NCBI GenBank assembly: GCA_023974075.1
Contig: JAMFTG010000195.1
Span: forward strand, 124,001 to 188,000
Origin: Chaenocephalus aceratus
Lineage: Eukaryota; Chordata; Actinopteri; Perciformes; Channichthyidae
Direction: 5' to 3'
Length of the DNA stretch: 64,000 bases
Part shown: positions 1-12,300 of the stretch, in pieces
Layout: each line of letters opens with the position of its first letter
Position numbering within the stretch: the first letter of the stretch is position 1
Notes under the pieces: model-generated
Told to the model about the DNA's origin: nothing
Databases searched by the model: none
Seen by the model: only the letters and a program-made list of their open reading frames with translations
Made by a program: the position numbers and the translations under genes

Positions 1-376
1 GTTCTGGTTGCTGTAACACTAAGTATCTGCTGTCTGTTTGCTGTAACACTAAGTATCTGCTGTCTGTTTGCTGTAACACTAAGTATCTGCTGTCTGTTTG
101 CTGTAACACTAAGTATCTGCTGTCTGTTTGCTGTAACACTAAGTACCTGCTGTCTGTTTGCTGTAACACTAAGTATCTGCTGTCTGTTTGCTGTAACACT
201 AAGTATCTGCTGTCTGTTGCTGTAACACTAAGTATCTGCTGTCTGTTGCTGTAACACTAAGTATCTGCTGTCTGTTTGCTGTAACTAACACTAAGTATCC
301 TGCTGTCTGTTGCTGTAACACTAAGTACCTGCTGTCTGTTTGCTGTAACACTAAGTATCTGCTGTCTGTTTGCTGT
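1..376. repeat. 30-bp tandem minisatellite in a collagen intron
   Basis: About twelve head-to-tail copies of a ~30-bp unit (core CTGTAACACTAAGTATCTGC followed by TGTCTGTTTG). Some copies lose a T, and one near 285-300 carries a small insertion. There are no unique spacers between units, so this is a simple minisatellite and not a CRISPR-like array. It lies in the intron downstream (in gene sense) of the last collagen exon visible in the window. Confidence 0.95.
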
Positions 377-626
377 CAGTATCTGGGACATATCATCACA
401 GGTGAAATGGCTGATGATGATGATGACATGTAGACAGTGGCATGTCTTATGTACACAAGCTAACATGTTGGCTAGAACATTCTCTTGGTGTTCAGATAAG
501 GTTAAGGTGAACCTCAGAGCTTATTGCACTCTTGTCTATACTGCCCCCTTGTGGCTCGAGTTTAAGAAGGCGAGCCTCCAGATGAACATGATCTGAGGTT
601 GCCTTCATGATAAACATGTTGCTTAC

Positions 627-1394
627 AGTTGTTCCTGGCAAACCATCGAGCCCGGTGAAGCCTCTGTGTCCTTTCTGTCCCCTCTCTCCATGAAGTCCGG
701 TAACTCCTTTCTCCCCCTGTGGTCCTTGAGGGCCCTTAACCCAGACACATGATCACAATTGTCAATAGAAGGTTAACACAGGGTTTAAAATGTATGTTTT
801 CTTGGTAGATTCTCATGTCTTGCTTACCACTTTTCCCCGTATTCCAGCTGCTCCTTGGGATCCAGGGGGTCCTCTGCCACCCTGAACTCAAAACAAACAA
901 ACCAACATGACAGAGCCCACTTTGCAAATGTGATCGGAACACCAGAGCTTTTTTATATGTATATTACACACGTAGCATTGGGGCTGCCACCCTATCAGAG
1001 TTTCCCTACACCATATTTGTACGATAAGGATATGTATAGCAAAAACTAATTAATCCGACAAATGTTTAACTTTCTGGTAACCTATTCTTTTCTAGGGACA
1101 TGAAGAGAGAGTCTCCAACTGTTCTAAAACATTTATTAACGCTGGATTATTTAAACAATATTATCATACAGTATGCGTTTTATTAACATGTTTTAAAATA
1201 TTGTGGTTGTTATCAGTACGTGTTTATCGCAACACCCCTGAGTGGCATATTAGATTCTAAGTAGTTCACTTGTGTTTTTGAAACTCACGTTGTCGCCTCT
1301 TTGTCCAGGACCGCCTGTCATTCCCACAGGACCCTCGGTTCTGGAGACCCACCAACTCCTGCCAGACCCTCTTGACCAAGATTACCCCGATCTC

Positions 1395-1447
<53 letters not shown>

Positions 1448-4400
1448 GTGGTTAGTACACGCAGCTGTATGGTACCATACGCTCCTCCAGTCCAACAACA
1501 CAGACACTGAATGTCATCTTACCCTCTCCCCTAAAAGACCGTCCTTCCCTGGAGGCCCCTCTTCTCCAGAGATACCCTGAAGAACACATATAATCACATG
1601 ATAAACTCTCTGGAACATTTCAAGTGAAGAAGTTTGATATAAAAGCTAAATTGTCAGCAAAAAAACAAATATATTGGGGCATTACAAAACAGGTGGTTTC
1701 ACTGAATCAATCCAGCCATTGAAAACATGTCTTAGTTTAGCTATTATCAAAATAATCCGTTTTTTCACTATTATTTGCTGGTTTTGGTTGCTGCCATTTT
1801 AGACATTTTCTTACGTTATTAACAATCTGATATGTGTTAGAGTTATTGAGATTCTTTGGCTTGGATTTTTGGAGAATATAAATACCAAATAATCAAAAGG
1901 TTGGTGCTAAAATTGAGAAACTTAAAAAGAGGACAGATGGATGGACCAACCTCGGGACCAGCGTCTCCTCGCGCCCCGTTGGCTCCTGGCAAACCGACTC
2001 CACCTGAAGGTCCCTTGCCGCCCTGAACTCCAGAAGCTCCAGCTTTTCCAGGTGGACCCTGAGCAGAACATAATAATGAATCAAAAACACCAAGCGCACC
2101 AGACTCCTTGCGTTTTAACTCACACCAACTCACACTGCATTATCTTGCATATTACAATAAAGCCACCGAATCTCAAATTGGAACATGTCATGGACACATT
2201 TCAAAGCCAGACATACTTTATTTGTGTAAAACTCTGTCAGAAGCAACACTTACAGCAGGACCGGGGAGTCCCAGCATGCCTGCCTCTCCTCTCAGTCCGG
2301 GCTGACCCACAATGCCTCGCTGTCCTGAGGCCCCAGCAGGTCCTGGAGGCCCATCCGGCCCCTGAGAGATAATCATAAGAACAGACAAGCAGTTGAAACA
2401 TCTCAGGATTTATTTCTGTACAGTTATGTTGTTATGCCTGAACTATGAGCTGAAAGATCCTCTCACCCCAGGGCCGTCCTCTCCGGAGTCTCCCTTCTCT
2501 CCTGCGCTGCCGGGGGCCCCTGTAGTGCCCCTCTCCCCTTGACGTCCTTGAGCTCCGTTATCCCCGATGATCCCAGAAGGACCCTGCTTTCCTGTAGCAC
2601 CTATAGGCCCGTCTGCCCCGACAGCACCCTGAAACACACGTGTTCTTTGCTCAATGCACATTTGGATGTAAAGGCCCTTTGCTTTTAGTTTGAATGTATT
2701 TATTCTTTCTACATCTGTAATTTATAATACTGGCAGCATGATTTAACACAAATATTGATTTGAAGTGATAATTGTTTATAACATTATCACTTATTAACTC
2801 ACAGCAGAGCCAGCTGTTCCAATTCCTCCGGCCAGTCCAGGAAAACCAGAAGAGCCCTGCAGGAAGAAAACACTTGAAGGCGTTGTTCCACTGAAGGCTG
2901 TGAATGGGTGAAAACAAGGAGAGGCTCACTTACAGTTTGACCTTGCGTTCCTCGGCCACCTTTCAGTCCAGTCACACCAACAGGTCCCTGAAACACGCGT
3001 AGCAGTGTGAAGGGAGTGGTTCAATCTTTATTTCTATTTATTTACACAGGTAAATGTGTGTACCTGTCCTCCAGATTTCCCAGCCATCCCCTGTGGTCCA
3101 GGTGAGCCTCCCTCTCCCTTCAGACCAGGCTCTCCTGTCTCACCTTTGACCCCTGGCTGACCATCAACGCCCTGGGACAGAAACAGGAAATGTATCTTTA
3201 TAGGTTTCTTTTTGCATCGGTATATTTTGGAGGAAACTGCCCTCTTTTAGCGGCCACTTACGGAAGTACCGGGGAAGCCAACAGCACCAGTTGGACCATG
3301 ATTACCAGTAGAACCCTGTTAGTATAACAACACACACATATTGTCAAGAAGAAGAAAAAACACACCTTTCAAGAAATGTTTCATTATTTAATCAAAAAGT
3401 GTTCCACTGACAGGGATTCCTCTGGTGCCTCTGCGCCCTCCGGGTCCTGGGGGGCCGGTTTCACCCTGACATTAAAGAAATATACATTTAGTGAAATAGA
3501 AAAAACAAGTTATTAAAACCTGAGGATAATTTTCCTACATTTACTTTTCTTTAATATATGTTTTACAGATTGGAGCTTTTAAGGAGATATCTTTAAGTTC
3601 ATATTCAGGCCACACACATATACCTGTGTGGATTAGCCTGTCTTTAAATGGGCATTTGAATTACAGAACCGATGCATGGATGCTCACAGAACTGGAATTG
3701 AAATACTAGTTTGATTTGATTCCTAATCAGTTCTCTACAGACTATGAGTTATAAAGGAGAACATACAAAATATGAACAATATTTTGTAATAACTTTTGGG
3801 ATCTTGTAGTTTATTTTTAACACAACGAAATGTTTGAGTTTAAATAATACAAGAATGTAGGATTCGGAGCTCACCTTCTCTCCGTTGGGTCCGCCGGAAC
3901 CAGGAGGTCCAACAGGACCAGGAAGCCCCTTTTGATCAAATGAAAACATACATTACCCAAACTATAACTCAACTGATGATGGTGCATGGTCTGATGTTCT
4001 TAGTTTCATCAGGTTCAATATCTTCATCCTGACATCGTGCGGAGACGACTCACCCGTCCACCGTCAGCTCCGGCTTTACCTTCCAGTCCTGCCTCTCCAT
4101 TAGAGCCCTGTAAGGAGAGCCTCGTCAGTGCCTCAGGTTCTAAATGCTTTTAGGAGACGCTTCCTCTCCTTAGTCCCACATTTCCCAAACAACATTTACC
4201 ACCCCACCACGAACTTGTTCAGACTCAGAGAAATGGTGACATTAGAAGCAGATATGTGTACTCCACTTCAGTAGTCTACTTACTGCATCTCCCTTCGGGC
4301 CTGAAGGTCCGTTTAAGCCTCTCTCTCCGGGCATGCCCTGAAGTCCCGGTCCTCCTGCCTCTCCAACAGCGCCCTTTGAACCAATGCTACCCTAAAATGT

Positions 4401-7400
4401 GACGACTTATTAAAAACACCATTCACAAACACAGAACATATAGATGTAGAGTTTCAGTCCGTGGTTTTCACCTTTGGCCCATCTGATCCCGGTCCACCTG
4501 GACCTCCTTTGGGTCCGTTCAGCCCGTTGGGCCCGACTTCACCTCTCTCTCCTGGAGAGCCTCTTTCTCCCTGCATGCGCAAACAGGGGATTACAGTATG
4601 CAACACTTGTTGGACTCAACCTGTAATCAGTGGGAGCAGAAGTGGACTTACCCTGGCACCTGTAGGTCCACTAGCACCAACCTCTCCAGCCATTCCCTGG
4701 AACAAACACCAAATGTTTAGAGTGATACGGAAAGGAGAACTCCATATATGTTTACAGAGGACACATCAATGTTGATCAGATCATTTTAGGGGTCAATGAA
4801 CATGTTTTGAAAAGTTAGCACTGAAAAGCAGTTTAGTTTTGTCGCACCTCAGTGCCTGGCTTCCCAGACTCTCCAGGTGATCCTGGCCCTCCAGGCAAAC
4901 CCTAAAAAACACCCAATCAAATCATTATGTGATGCGTCATAAAAAACTGTTACAAACTCAAAAATACATGTATCTTTTGGGAATGCAGTGTACCTGGAAA
5001 CCGTGCAGTCCCTGTGAGCCATGCTCTCCTCTCGTTCCTGTGACACCCTGGAGAAAAGCAAGTATGATGTCAAATAAGTAAAACCTCATGTTATCAAATC
5101 ACTGATGATGGGTTGTTAGACGCTTACAGCAGGGCCAGCTGGACCAGCAGCGCCTTCCTCTCCGTCTTTCCCATTCACCCCCTGGAAGAAAGATGATAGT
5201 TAGTATATTTGTTCTGATTTAATATAACTGGTATTATATGAAGTGAAGGTAACTTGCCCTTTGACCTGGAGCCCCGGCGCTGCCAGCCTCGCCAATCTTT
5301 CCAGCATCACCCTAAAATCAGGAATAACAGAAATCAGAAACCGTCTCATCAACATATCGGATTACATACAATATATTAAAGGGGAGCATCAACCAACACT
5401 GACAGCAAAGCCTTTGGGTCCGGGCAGGCCCATTGGTCCAGATCCACCTCGGTTTCCAACAGAACCAGTTGGGCCCGGTTTACCATCATCTCCTGCTAAG
5501 CCCTGGGGAAAACAAAAGACATTTTAGTACTTGGCATAGTTTTGGTCATTGGTTCGGTTTGTAGTGAATCTTTAATATGATTAAAATAAAAACACTTGCG
5601 TACCATTGGTCCTTGTTTCCCCTCTGAACCCTGGGCGCCAATAAGTCCTGTCAGACCCTGTGAAATCAGACACACAGTTACAGATGAACCTAAAACACAG
5701 CATTTTATTCTCAGGAATACATTTTCTATAAATGCACAGTCATATCTAGACAGAGAACAGGGTTCCTGGGATTTATTATTACATTTTATGTACATTTATT
5801 TTGCGGTTTAAGATCTGTTTTCTCCATTTTCGAAATATACATTTTAGGGGACAAAAACATAAGAAAAAAACCCATTTGAGACCGAGACACCGAGCAGTCG
5901 CTTCCTCTTCACTGTAGCAAGGTGAAAAGTGAAACTACTCAAGGCCAGCAAACAGAAAGTGCTCCGACTGCTAGTCTGGACAAATATCTATACAATAACT
6001 AAATATTTCTGCTTTACCCGAGCTCCTGTTAAGCCTGGCTCTCCATTACGTCCGACATCTCCGTCTGAACCTTTGGCTCCGAGCGACCCTGGCAGTCCTC
6101 TCTCGCCCGTTGCTCCCTGTTTGGTTCAAATTCACGGTTATTAAATAGTAAAAGTAAATCCGGCCATTTTGATCTAAAATAAAACTCACCTTTTGGCCAG
6201 GTAAACCATCTGACCCTGGGAAACCTCGACTTCCTGGAGTTCCCTAGAACAAATTGTTTCAAGATTGAACCTTCAAATATATTTCACACCTTGAGATCAT
6301 GAAACTTGATCTTAAATAAAAGATCTCTAAATAAAGTAAAGGTTAACTCACTGCTTCTCCTGTAGGTCCGATAGGCCCGAGGCCTCCAGCATCACCTCGG
6401 GATCCGCGCTTTCCTTCATCTCCCATCGGGCCGATTGGACCTGGAATACCATGGTAACCCTAACCCAGAAAATCAATAATAAGTCAGTACCATCAACTGT
6501 TATGCTCTTTTTTTTAAGGTCGGTATAGTGTCTTTCAGGTTACCCTTTCTCCCTTGGCTCCATAGTCTCCTTTGAATCCCGGAAGTCCACCTTCGCCCTT
6601 TAAAAGAGGATCAAAAAACATTCAGACTCCCGGTGTGTTTACTTGAAGCTACAAAGTTACAAACAGACATGGACATGGATAGAGAAGAAGGCTTGCAAGA
6701 TACCAATTGGCCCTTTGGTCCTTCTGCTCCTGTAGTTCCCTGGGGGCCGGGGGGGCCAGGCTGCCCATTCAGCCCTGGTGGACCCTGCACACCTCCCAGA
6801 CCCTGGGGGAGAAGGATCAGATACAGATTTAATGAAGAAACAGCAGATTCACAGACTGCCCTCATTGGCTAAAGTTGGTATCTAGTGTTTAAAATGGCCC
6901 CTCTAGAACTTGTGCACTTACTGCTTGGCCGCGGCTACCTTCACCTCCATCAGTTCCTGCGGCACCCTGTTAAAACAAGAACTCAGAATGAATGACCTCA
7001 TCATTCGGGTTTTAAGGGGAGAAACACGGGTTGTTATTCTTTGACTTGTAGATATCACCATGACACTTCTCCAGTTGATTACTTACATTTATAAAGACAA
7101 TTATTTTTATGCTATGTTTTCTAAATCGTCTTGATAAAATGTGTGAATGTCAATATTATCTTGGTCATTTGGTTAAAGCTCAGTTACACACCTGTTCTCC
7201 TGAAGGCCCGGTAGGTCCGACGTGGCCGGATTCCCCTCTGGGACCCTGCTGCCCCGAGGTTCCCCTGACGCCCGTCGGCCCGGCTTCGCCCTGCAGCAAT
7301 AGACAGATTCAGATCAAATTGATGAACTATTTAAATGAAATTCAAAGGTCTTTTTGAAATGAAGAGCTCAGATTTTCGCCCGATTGAGGTTTAGCGTGAT

Positions 7401-9385
7401 AAAACAGAACACTCATTCTGTACTTCTTATACTGTCAAGTGCAGCAGCCGCATATCAGCGGATCCTTTGAACAGAATTTATGGTAAATGTTTTTGTAATA
7501 TATAACAGTGAGTCCAATTTTGCCAATATCTACTTAACGGTTTAATATTTTCCAACAAGCCAAAAACTATTTCAAATACAAATGGATTTATCCAATAGAA
7601 AACTTTTCAAATCATAAAAGACAATATTTGACAATCTTACCTTCATTCCTGGATTTCCGGGAAATCCTAGAACACCAACGATACCCAGTGGACCCTGTAT
7701 TAATAGAACATGTTATTAAATATTCAAAACAGGTTTGTTCAGTCTTCGCATTATCTTGCTTTATTTGGTCCAAAGAACTAACAAAGCATTAAAGTTGCTT
7801 CAGTGCGGGAGATTTGGAAAGAACTTTTTTTTCTTCTGGCAGAGACAGCGCCAATAACTTTGTTACACAAATATTAGGCTTTACAAAACATGTATACCGT
7901 AGATATAACTGCTTACCAGAGGACCAGGTTTGCCAACATGGCCGGCGGCACCACGTTTTCCCTAAAAGAGAAAGAAAATGTCTCAACCTTGCAAAACCAA
8001 TGTTTGCTAATTTCCCCCAAAAATCCAGATGCTGTGCTTTTCTTACCAGAGGTCCAGACGGCCCGGCCCGGCCTCTCTCTCCCTGCAGGCCTGCTGGTCC
8101 CTGAAACAGAACAGTGGCTCAGCCTCTGGATGACTTACACCTCACTCTGTATTCAATGCTCTGCTGACGAGTTGTCGTATGTGTTGCCTACCTGCGGGCC
8201 TGGAGCACCCATTCCACCAGGAGTGCCAGATTTACCCTGCGAAACACAAAGAAACAGATATAAGAAGGTTTGAAATGTGCAGGTTTTTATTTGATATTAT
8301 AAAAGATGTTTTCAAACCAGTAGTGTAAATGTAACATATGTTCTTCATTTTTGTAATAGTCCACCTTGAGAACCACAATATTAGATAGGATCAAAATATG
8401 AGATTCACACCTTTGTTCCAACCGCACCAGTCTCGCCTTTTGACCCAAGAAGACCGAGGTGTCCCTGTTGGAGACGTTTGAAGTCGCAGGAATGTCATGA
8501 GTTCTGGATGTTTCTGACATATACAGTAAGCAGGTCAAAGGACCATGAAAAGTGAACCCTCGTGGCTCGGTGATGAGGGAGGTAAAAGAGACACGGCCTG
8601 TGGACCTTACCTTCAGCCCTTTCAGTCCTGGGTGACCTGGAAGTCCTGGGAACCCTCTTCCACCCTGCGTTGAAACAAAAAGGTAACACACACACACACA
8701 CACACACAGGTTAAGAAGTCTATCGAGCATAATCAGTGCTTGTTTTATATTAAACTTCGCAAATAAAGATGCAGACTGAAATACATCTCCCCTGTTTTGA
8801 TCACAGAAGAATGATATTATAATGCATGCATTTAGTCAGAATTGAGGGAGACTGGGTTACCACGGATCCTGGATATCCTGGTTCTCCTGTAGCACCTGAA
8901 GGTCCACTTTCACCCTAAAAAAAGCGGAAATAGTTCTTAAAAGACGGACTAATACGAACAGTATATTGTTGATTTACAAGAGGATGCGTGTAGGTTCCAC
9001 TCACATCAGGTCCAGATTTTCCCAGAGGCCCGTCTTGTCCTCGCTGACCCAGCTCACCCTGTGAACACACACATAAGTTGATTTAGATCTATCTGGTCAG
9101 AAACACGTTTCAAATGGCTCCTCGTAGACGCTGTGCATATGAGCATCAAATAGAAGGTATCATGTAGATAATGGCCCTACCATCGGTCCTGGATCTCCAC
9201 CATCTCCTGGCATTCCCTGACCTCCAGTTGGGCCCTGAACAGAGGAGGTGATACAAGTCACTTCAAATGTTCCTACATCATTTCTTATTATTATAATAAC
9301 ATAGAAAATGTCATTTAAGCGCCAAGAAGCCAGAACGTACTAGGTGTCCAGGCATCCCAGAAGGTCCTCGAGGTCCGGCTTCTCC
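627..9385 (-). CDS. col5a2: col5a2 main triple-helix exons (40 exons)
   Basis: Exons in gene order (high to low): 9341-9385, 9181-9234, 9005-9058, 8861-8914, 8611-8664, 8411-8464, 8192-8236, 8047-8100, 7917-7961, 7641-7694, 7192-7290, 6922-6966, 6704-6802, 6544-6597, 6352-6459, 6190-6243, 6018-6116, 5604-5657, 5404-5502, 5258-5311, 5128-5181, 4994-5047, 4848-4901, 4652-4696, 4472-4570, 4284-4391, 4054-4107, 3875-3928, 3412-3465, 3262-3315, 3064-3171, 2934-2987, 2803-2856, 2467-2628, 2254-2361, 1951-2058, 1523-1576, 1289-1395, 828-881, 627-734. Lengths are 45, 54, 99, 108 or 162 nt, the fibrillar-collagen pattern, and each begins with a glycine codon. Glycine is uninterrupted at every third residue in all exons except the frameshifted 1289-1395. 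The exon at 5258-5311 needs a GC donor. Proline in the X and Y positions looks sparse for a fibrillar collagen. Confidence 0.92.
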
Positions 9386-12300
9386 CTGAAATGGCAACAT
9401 TTTAACTAACTGTGGTTTAAATGCTACATCATAGCATACTTTGTAACAGTGTGTAAAATACATCTCCTTCACAACCGAGCACCACTCACCCTGGATCCTG
9501 ATACCATCCCAGCGTGACTTGACTTCTCTCCGAAACCTGAAGCCATCTGTGACAACAGGTTGCCCTTCAGAGAACAAAGAAAGGCAGAATGTTTAGAAAA
9601 CGACTTTGATGTATTTTCCACCCACAAAAGTGATTTGAATTCAACGTGATCAAAGCAATGATCACACCATACAGCACATGTAAACCCATGGAGAAGACAG
9701 TTGTTCTTTCTCTATGAAACAGGCACATTCGTTAATGAGAAATAAACTCACCCCAGGGTGGGAGGTCTGGCCTGGGGGTCCGGACCCTCCTGGATTTCCT
9801 GGCACACCGGGCTCTCCATCAAATCCTTGCGGCCCTTCAAATCCCTGCAGGGTGAAATATCATGAATGAAGTTCTTAACGTAACGTCTGACAGCCATACG
9901 GGAAGGATGTGTTGTTTTGTTGCACAGTCATTCATGGACATTTACATAGTGATATGTGTCTGTTTAAAAAGAAGCGTTAGAAAAGGAGCTATGTGAAAAG
10001 GCACTGTAGTGGTGTACACTATACAGGTGTTCATTCAGACTTACTTTTCTGCCTTTAAAGCCTCTGAGTCCAGTTCGTCCCTGACTTCCTGGAGGACCCT
10101 GAACACAAGAGAGAGATACACATATTTAACACATGATTTATAAACCATAAAAGCCATACAATGTAAACATTACAGTGTTGATAACTACCATTCATCTATT
10201 GACTGAAAAGTGTATATATATATAAGTGTGTTCCTTTTTTCTGGCCTTCCTGGAAAGCAGGTAAACAAACCCTCATGGAGTCATTGACCTATAACATCCT
10301 TCAGTCTTGAGTTTGTCCAATCATAAGCACTATAATGACACTCTGGCGCCCTCTAGTGTCGCAATGACTGTATGGCTAATTTTGTATCATATCAATCAAT
10401 TCCAATACATTCATATAACCCTACACATTATACATATATTATACAGTTATATAAACGGTATGGTTTAGTGGAGAGTAAAAGCAGGAAAAACCCACCGACG
10501 GTCCTGAAGGTCCAGGAAGCCCTACCACCTGTTAGTACAAAAACATAAGAAAATGTTAAGAGCAACACACACAAATAAAACCTTATTTCATCTGAAAAAA
10601 GCTTTTATATGTAATAAAAAACACTTCATGAGGAACTTTTTCAAATTGCATGCAGTGACTCACATATGGGATATCACCAGGTTCTCCTTTTTGTCCCTAT
10701 AAAGAAATCATTAACATCATTTCATCTTCTGAACTGCAATATCTATTTTAATATATTTGCATTAATCATTTTTAGAATGAATGATGACTTACCTTGTAGC
10801 CCATCAGTTCTAGGGACGGAACATACAAAGAGAAAGTTAATTGAATGTACATTTCAACCTAATCTTAACAGTCTCAATTATTTATGCAGTTGACTCATTT
10901 AACTACTGCAATCATTATTTTGAATAAAAGATTAAATCAACATTTTAAGAGTTATTTCACACCCCGTTAGAATCTGGTTTTTCCTGACCTTTATGAGCAT
11001 TACACAACAAATGTGTAAGGCTAGTTATAATAAACTGAACTTGTACATCCCTTGTAAGGAGAATCATTTGCACATTGCACAACATTATAAAACAGATATT
11101 ATTATGTATTGTATATCTTATTGTAAATGGCCTGATTATTGTCTTTATACTTCCACACTGTTATGTATGCACCAACTTATGCAAAACTAAGACCAAAGTG
11201 TTTCTGCCTCAGCTCACCTGTCCTCCGGCCGGCACTGGCGAAGTGTTCACACAGGGGGCAGCACTCCCCCTCAGGCGTGACCACCTTCTCACAGTGGGTG
11301 AGCAGCTCACACTGCACCTCGTCGCAGATGCCCACCCCGTTGTCACAAACACACACGCGACATGGCGCTGGTTTCCAGATCTCGTTGTGCCTGTAGACGT
11401 CCTCTTCGAACGTGCAGCTATCTCCTTCCTTCTCGTCTGCAACTGAAGAGAAAACAGATGATTTGGGAAGGAAGCACTGACTAATCCCTCATTATCATGA
11501 CAGGAGATTCTGTTTACCTGTTGAGGGGTCCGCACTTGGAGACGATGCCGACGTTGCAGGCACACACACGGGGCAACACTCGCCCTCGACGGTCATAGCT
11601 TTCTGACAGTCGCTGAGGTCCTCACACACCACGGCTTCACACACAGCGGTCCCCATGTCGCACACACAGATCCGACACGGCTCCGGGTTCCACATGTCAT
11701 TGTGGGCGTAGACTTTTCCATTTTCTGTGCAGGTATCTTTAGGAATCAAAAACATACATTAAGTGTCTGCTGGGATGGTGTAAAACTGACCAATGCACCT
11801 TCGAGACATTCAAAAGAAGTTCAACATTTGACTCTTTCTTGCTTTCTTTCCAAGAGTTAAGAAGTGTACTCGTTTGTATGATACATATGAAGTCACCAGG
11901 AAGGCTGCAGGAGCTCAGGTGACCTCCTGCCGGCTGTTGCTTCATATTGAGCATACAGACGTTCAAATGGATATTTCTTCATCTTATTCTTAACAAAAAA
12001 GTATTGGAGCTTCATTTACAATATGTTGAACTGTTTTCTATCAATCTTAAATTGTACCAGCCCACCATAGCATGCTTACTTTCATGCCAACCATTTTGAA
12101 AGGGTAAACATAGTTTTTTAAAGCCCCTATGTGTTCATTTTTGCGTGACTATCAAACTCCAAATTATTTTGATAGCAAAAAGGGACAGTCCTGTTGCACA
12201 CCACTAATCTCAGTAAGTTAAAGATACGTACATTTATTTTATTAAATTGTATCCAAATACTTAAAGTCTTATTTAAAGCACAAAGACCAAAACGTGTGAC

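Noticed and set aside
1..376. CRISPR-like regular repeats
   Set aside because: Units are contiguous with no spacers and the genome is vertebrate; plain minisatellite.
1272..1580. 102-residue plus-strand frame with proline-rich sequence
   Set aside because: Antisense shadow of collagen exons on the minus strand plus a (CA)n tract; many similar plus-strand frames across 1-10,000 have the same cause.
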